The translations under genes and the position numbers were made by a program. Shown here piece by piece: positions 61,114-64,000 of a stretch of 64,000 nucleotides of DNA. Position 1 is the stretch's first letter; every line of letters starts with the position of its first letter. Below the pieces are notes generated by a model. It saw nothing but the letters and a program-made list of their open reading frames with translations, did no database searches and had not been told where the DNA came from. Origin of the DNA: Solen grandis (Eukaryota; Mollusca; Bivalvia; Adapedonta; Solenidae); assembly GCA_021229015.1 (NCBI GenBank), contig CM037792.1:43777880-43841879 (forward strand), in the 5' to 3' direction.

Positions 61114-61352
61114 AGCATCATTCACAATCAACAGATGCAAAGAAAATATGTATCTACAACACAATTTAAAGAAGACAAAGTTATATTTCTTAAAAACAAA
61201 ACAAGGTCAGTTTTTACCATATACTTTTATTTGAGCTGTGACCATCTTAACTACAAATATTCTCTTATACAAATCTTACACATATTACATTAATGACTTT
61301 CAAAAAAAACTAAAACAACAAAAGCTATAACCAATCTGAGTGTTCAAACTTC

Positions 61353-61622
61353 CTATGAGTAATCCATGGTTTTCACAAATTCTACTGCAGCAGAAAATTG
61401 CATCCACCAATATTGCTCCTCTCCTTGGAGCCGGTTTTCAAAGAAACTGTTCACATACTGTATAGTGGACAAGAGACAGGGCGGGTTGGCTTTAATGATC
61501 ACAAAAATGAACACTGGCATAAAGTCGTCTGCTGCGGGCACAGATTTCTCGTTGGCCATGCTGAGGAGGTTCATAATGGTCGTGGCACATCGCTGTACAC
61601 AGTAAAGCTTGTCCTTTGGTGT
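61353..61622 (-). CDS. GAPVD1: GAPVD1 terminal exon
   Basis: Acceptor ATGATTACAG (minus strand), 270 nt, phase 0, encoding 89 residues from TPKDKLYCVQRCATTIMNLL to KTMDYS and TAG at 61353-61355. Confidence 0.92.
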   Translation of the reverse strand, partial: TPKDKLYCVQRCATTIMNLLSMANEKSVPAADDFMPVFIFVIIKANPPCLLSTIQYVNSFFENRLQGEEQYWWMQFSAAVEFVKTMDYS

Positions 61623-63379
61623 CTGTAATCATGCAACATACCATCTCTATACTTTGAGCTCTGTATCTTTTTCTAAAGTAAGAAGATTGGTAGATTCCCC
61701 GATAACATATTAACCTCTTTTACTCTAAGTACATATAAAATATTAAAGAGGTCAGTTACAAAGCACGGAATCTATAAAGTTCTGGATACATGTACATCAT
61801 AAAATTACTGGACACAAAATATGACGTTTTCTTTCAGTTCTTACAGAAATACTATCAGTATTTTTAATTTTCATCCTTTACTGACATTTTTCCAAAATTA
61901 TACCAATCATGAAGTAATTTACACAGACATAATTCAACAAACAGATTATATGTCTTAACCCTTTCCCTCATAAAGACTCATTTAACCCTTTCCCTCATAT
62001 AGACTCATTTTGACGCACTCAATAGGTACCACATAAAGCCTGATCTGCAGAAAGCCAAACACAAACCTTACCAAATTTAATTGTAAAATCCTCATTACCA
62101 GACCACTGAGGAGCAGCGAACAGCATAAAACCTGATCAGCCTGCGAGTTACTCGCAGGCTGATCTGGTTTTATGCTGTTCGCATAGGTCTTTTCATGGTA
62201 TCCTCTATGAGGGAAAGGGTTAAGCATTAACTTTATTTATAATAAATTTAAATTAACCTTAGAATAAGGGTAAAGTTTACCAAATAATTTACCATATAAT
62301 TACAGAAATGTTTACCAAATACTGTTAGGTCGAGTTTACCAAGTACTAAATTCAAAATTACCTTATAAGCATTGATCATGAATATCTCCCGCTGGGCAGC
62401 AGGCCAGGGGCACTCCAGGTGGTACATCTTGGGGATCCGCAGGTCCTTGTGCTCCGGACTGATGATCTGGCTCAGGGTTTTAATGTGTTGCATGAATAAT
62501 CTGTCGCAGGAAAAACAGTCTTGAAAAATTGGTTTCTATCTGTCTAATATCAGACAACATCAAATGAAATAAATATGTTTATAAGGACAAATAAGATATT
62601 AAATGGAGCCTAATTTAGCCCTTCACCTCATGAATATTCATGTACAAATCTGACTCTATGAATATTTTTTTACTGAACTTAAAATGGTTGTATAAAGCGA
62701 TGGATTTATCTTTATTATGCAGACAGTATAATTTAAGCTTCACTATTGTAAAAGAAAACAGAAGATACCTTATCAGACAGCTCTTTGTCAAAGACAGCAG
62801 CTGTCTGATCTGGGTCTGCTCTGTTTGCCAATGAAAATGTGTCTATGATTAAGATAACCCAACAGAATCCTAATAAAATTAAGATTGTCAGGCAGATCCT
62901 GAATGAAGAAGTGTAAAATTGCCTTCATGACTTCTGTGGACAAGAATTATACTTTCAATTCCGCTTTGTAAATAAAATATCAAAACCAGGGGTGTCACTT
63001 TAGGTGATTAATGCCCTGCTACAGCTTTAAGACTCGCCAATATGCAAGATTTAGAACATTTTTAAAATGGGTACTGTGCATTATCCCTATATAGCCTGTA
63101 CTTCACTTTATGAAAAGGGGTATAACAAGCAGATAGGGAAATCTCAATGAAAATTATCACATCTCCTTGATGTGTTTTAGTACCTTCTATCAATTATATG
63201 AATAGTTTCAAGTCCAAAAGTAAGAAACAACAGTTTACATACAAGGGGCTGGACATTTACTTACTGGTCTCTGTGTATGTCCCCGTCTCCATTGGGAAAC
63301 ATTGCGTGGGTGAAGATTCGTGACATAATGTATCGCTCAATAGCTAGCCGTGCATCGTCCATCTGACTTTCGTTGGCAG
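61353..63379 (-). CDS. GAPVD1: GAPVD1 (Gapex-5) C-terminus, Rab5 GEF VPS9 domain, last three exons
   Basis: Minus-strand exons 63379-63265, 62500-62362 and 61622-61353 splice in phase to about 173 residues ending at TAG. They form the end of a VPS9 domain: YIMSRIFTHAMFPNGDGDIH, then IPKMYHLECPWPAAQREI, TIMNLLSMANEKSVPAADDF, FVIIKANPPCLLSTIQYVNS, and a final QYWWMQFSAAVEFVKTMD. The Asp of AADDF and the Tyr of QYWW correspond to residues that contact Rab5 in VPS9 exchange factors. The PWP-x-AQ-x-EI stretch and the short tail after the domain are those of GAPVD1 rather than RABGEF1 or RIN. The protein acts on early-endosomal Rab5 and carries an N-terminal RasGAP domain, which must lie right of the window. 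It is convergent with WDR38. Confidence 0.92.
61982..62223. mobile_element. piggyBac-like MITE in GAPVD1 last intron
   Basis: TTAACCCTTTCCCTCAT at the left and ATG AGGGAAAGGGTTAA at the right form terminal inverted repeats with TTAA at both ends. The inside has a palindrome (CCTGCGAGTTACTCGCAGG) with arms AACAGCATAAAACC/GGTTTTATGCTGTT. A partial second left end (TTAACCCTTTCCCTCAT) sits at 61955. About 242 bp, non-coding. Confidence 0.8.
62362..62500 (-). CDS. GAPVD1: GAPVD1 penultimate exon
   Basis: Acceptor CCTGCGACAG, donor GTAATT, 139 nt, phase 2 in and phase 0 out. It reads LFMQHIKTLSQIISPEHKDL, RIPKMYHLECPWPAAQ and REIFMINAYK. Confidence 0.9.
62615..62832. mobile_element. diverged CCCTT(C)ACCTCAT MITE in a GAPVD1 intron
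   Basis: Starts TTAGCCCTTCACCTCATGAA and ends near GATCTGGGTCTGCTCTGTTT, shared with 9896-10107; the right terminus is lost. Confidence 0.5.
63265..63379 (-). CDS. GAPVD1: GAPVD1 antepenultimate exon
   Basis: Acceptor TTCCCTGCAG, donor GTAAGT, 115 nt, phase 1 in and phase 2 out. It reads AANESQMDDARLAIERYIMS and RIFTHAMFPNGDGDIHRDQ, the first helices of the VPS9 core. Earlier exons are outside the window; 63380-64000 is intron with no exon seen. Confidence 0.88.
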
Positions 63380-64000
63380 CTGCAGGGAAAACCACACACA
63401 AACATGAACTGTTTTCATTACCAGGCTAAAACACTTCAATTGATGGATTCTGTTTCAGACCAGGACTTAATGCATGAAGAATTTGTTAAAATATTTTACT
63501 ACTGATAAGAACTTGATTTGAACTCCAAACCTTGATTCTTTAATTAATATGCACTACAGAGCACAAAAAAATGACACCCTAACTATACCGTCCTGATGGT
63601 AACACATTAAGATCTAGTCACAATACCAGTTACCACCAATCATTTGTTCACATACTGAGACAATGGCAGTGTAAAAGACTCATCCTTTTTAATCATTCAG
63701 AAATGATGCTAACAATAATATAAAGTCTATATAGAAAAGCAAGCATTCTGAGAGTATTGCTTAGGAAAAACTAAATCCCCTACTGGCAAATAGAAAACTA
63801 AGAACATCCCCCCTCTTCGAATATGATCTATAACTCATGGTGGTAGACTCACATACCAAATATTAGATCAATATCTGCAAGGGTTATGAACAAAAGCCTT
63901 GAAAACTGATACATGTATTTTAAAGAAATTTTTTAGTCCAAGGCTGCTAATTTTTTTGTCAAAAAACAGTGGAGCAGAACGAAATTTGAACTTGATCTGT

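Overview
The window looks like nuclear DNA of a bivalve mollusc. It has spliced genes with GT-AG introns, an AT-rich background, tRNA-derived SINEs with a bivalve-type tail, and very many interspersed elements built as a T-run, a terminal hairpin, a CCGTCC microsatellite and 145-320 bp tandem core units. That architecture is typical of bivalve 'Pearl'-like elements. A heterodont (perhaps venerid) clam is my guess from repeat style only.

Three protein-coding genes can be read. (1) Plus strand, 5685-43452: the 3' nine exons of a gene for a secreted, N-glycosylated protein with CUB-like beta modules. Its signal peptide and first exons lie left of the window. Its introns are filled with repeats. 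One symmetric 99-nt exon is present twice, identically, because about 9 kb of intron plus exon is tandemly duplicated (10411-19709 and 19710-28217). (2) Plus strand, 53235-60631: a complete eight-exon WD-repeat gene (304 aa) matching WDR38. (3) Minus strand, 63379-61353: the last three exons of the Rab5 exchange factor GAPVD1 (Gapex-5), carrying its VPS9 domain. Genes 2 and 3 converge tail to tail and their poly(A) signals lie within about 50 bp of each other.

Mobile DNA dominates the rest. Hairpin/core-repeat elements occur at 5954-8237, 10587-19020, 19886-27527, 28407-29273, 31770-33591, 34835-37625, 38555-39481, 39538-40400 and 55503-55743. In the duplicated block they are nested like parentheses, and each inner copy sits after TTTTT with no target duplication. 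There are a broken CR1/L2-type LINE (48025-51253, minus) with a 2A-like peptide, a PHD finger, an endonuclease and a deleted reverse transcriptase; a 3' fragment of a second LINE (45124-45657); two dead mariner copies (2868-3340 and 59014-60310); an 899-bp terminal-inverted-repeat element (36542-37440); TTAA-flanked piggyBac-like MITEs; SINEs (one with a 14-bp target duplication); and a 48-bp minisatellite (7859-9165). A 100-N scaffold gap lies at 40601-40700.

The most notable signals are the nested insertions with no target duplication, the matched 5'/3' stem sequences of each element family, the 2A-PHD module of the LINE, the perfect RFX X-box palindromes and DR2 nuclear-receptor motifs carried once per core unit in two element families, and the exon-containing tandem duplication, which may be either real or a haplotype artefact of assembly.
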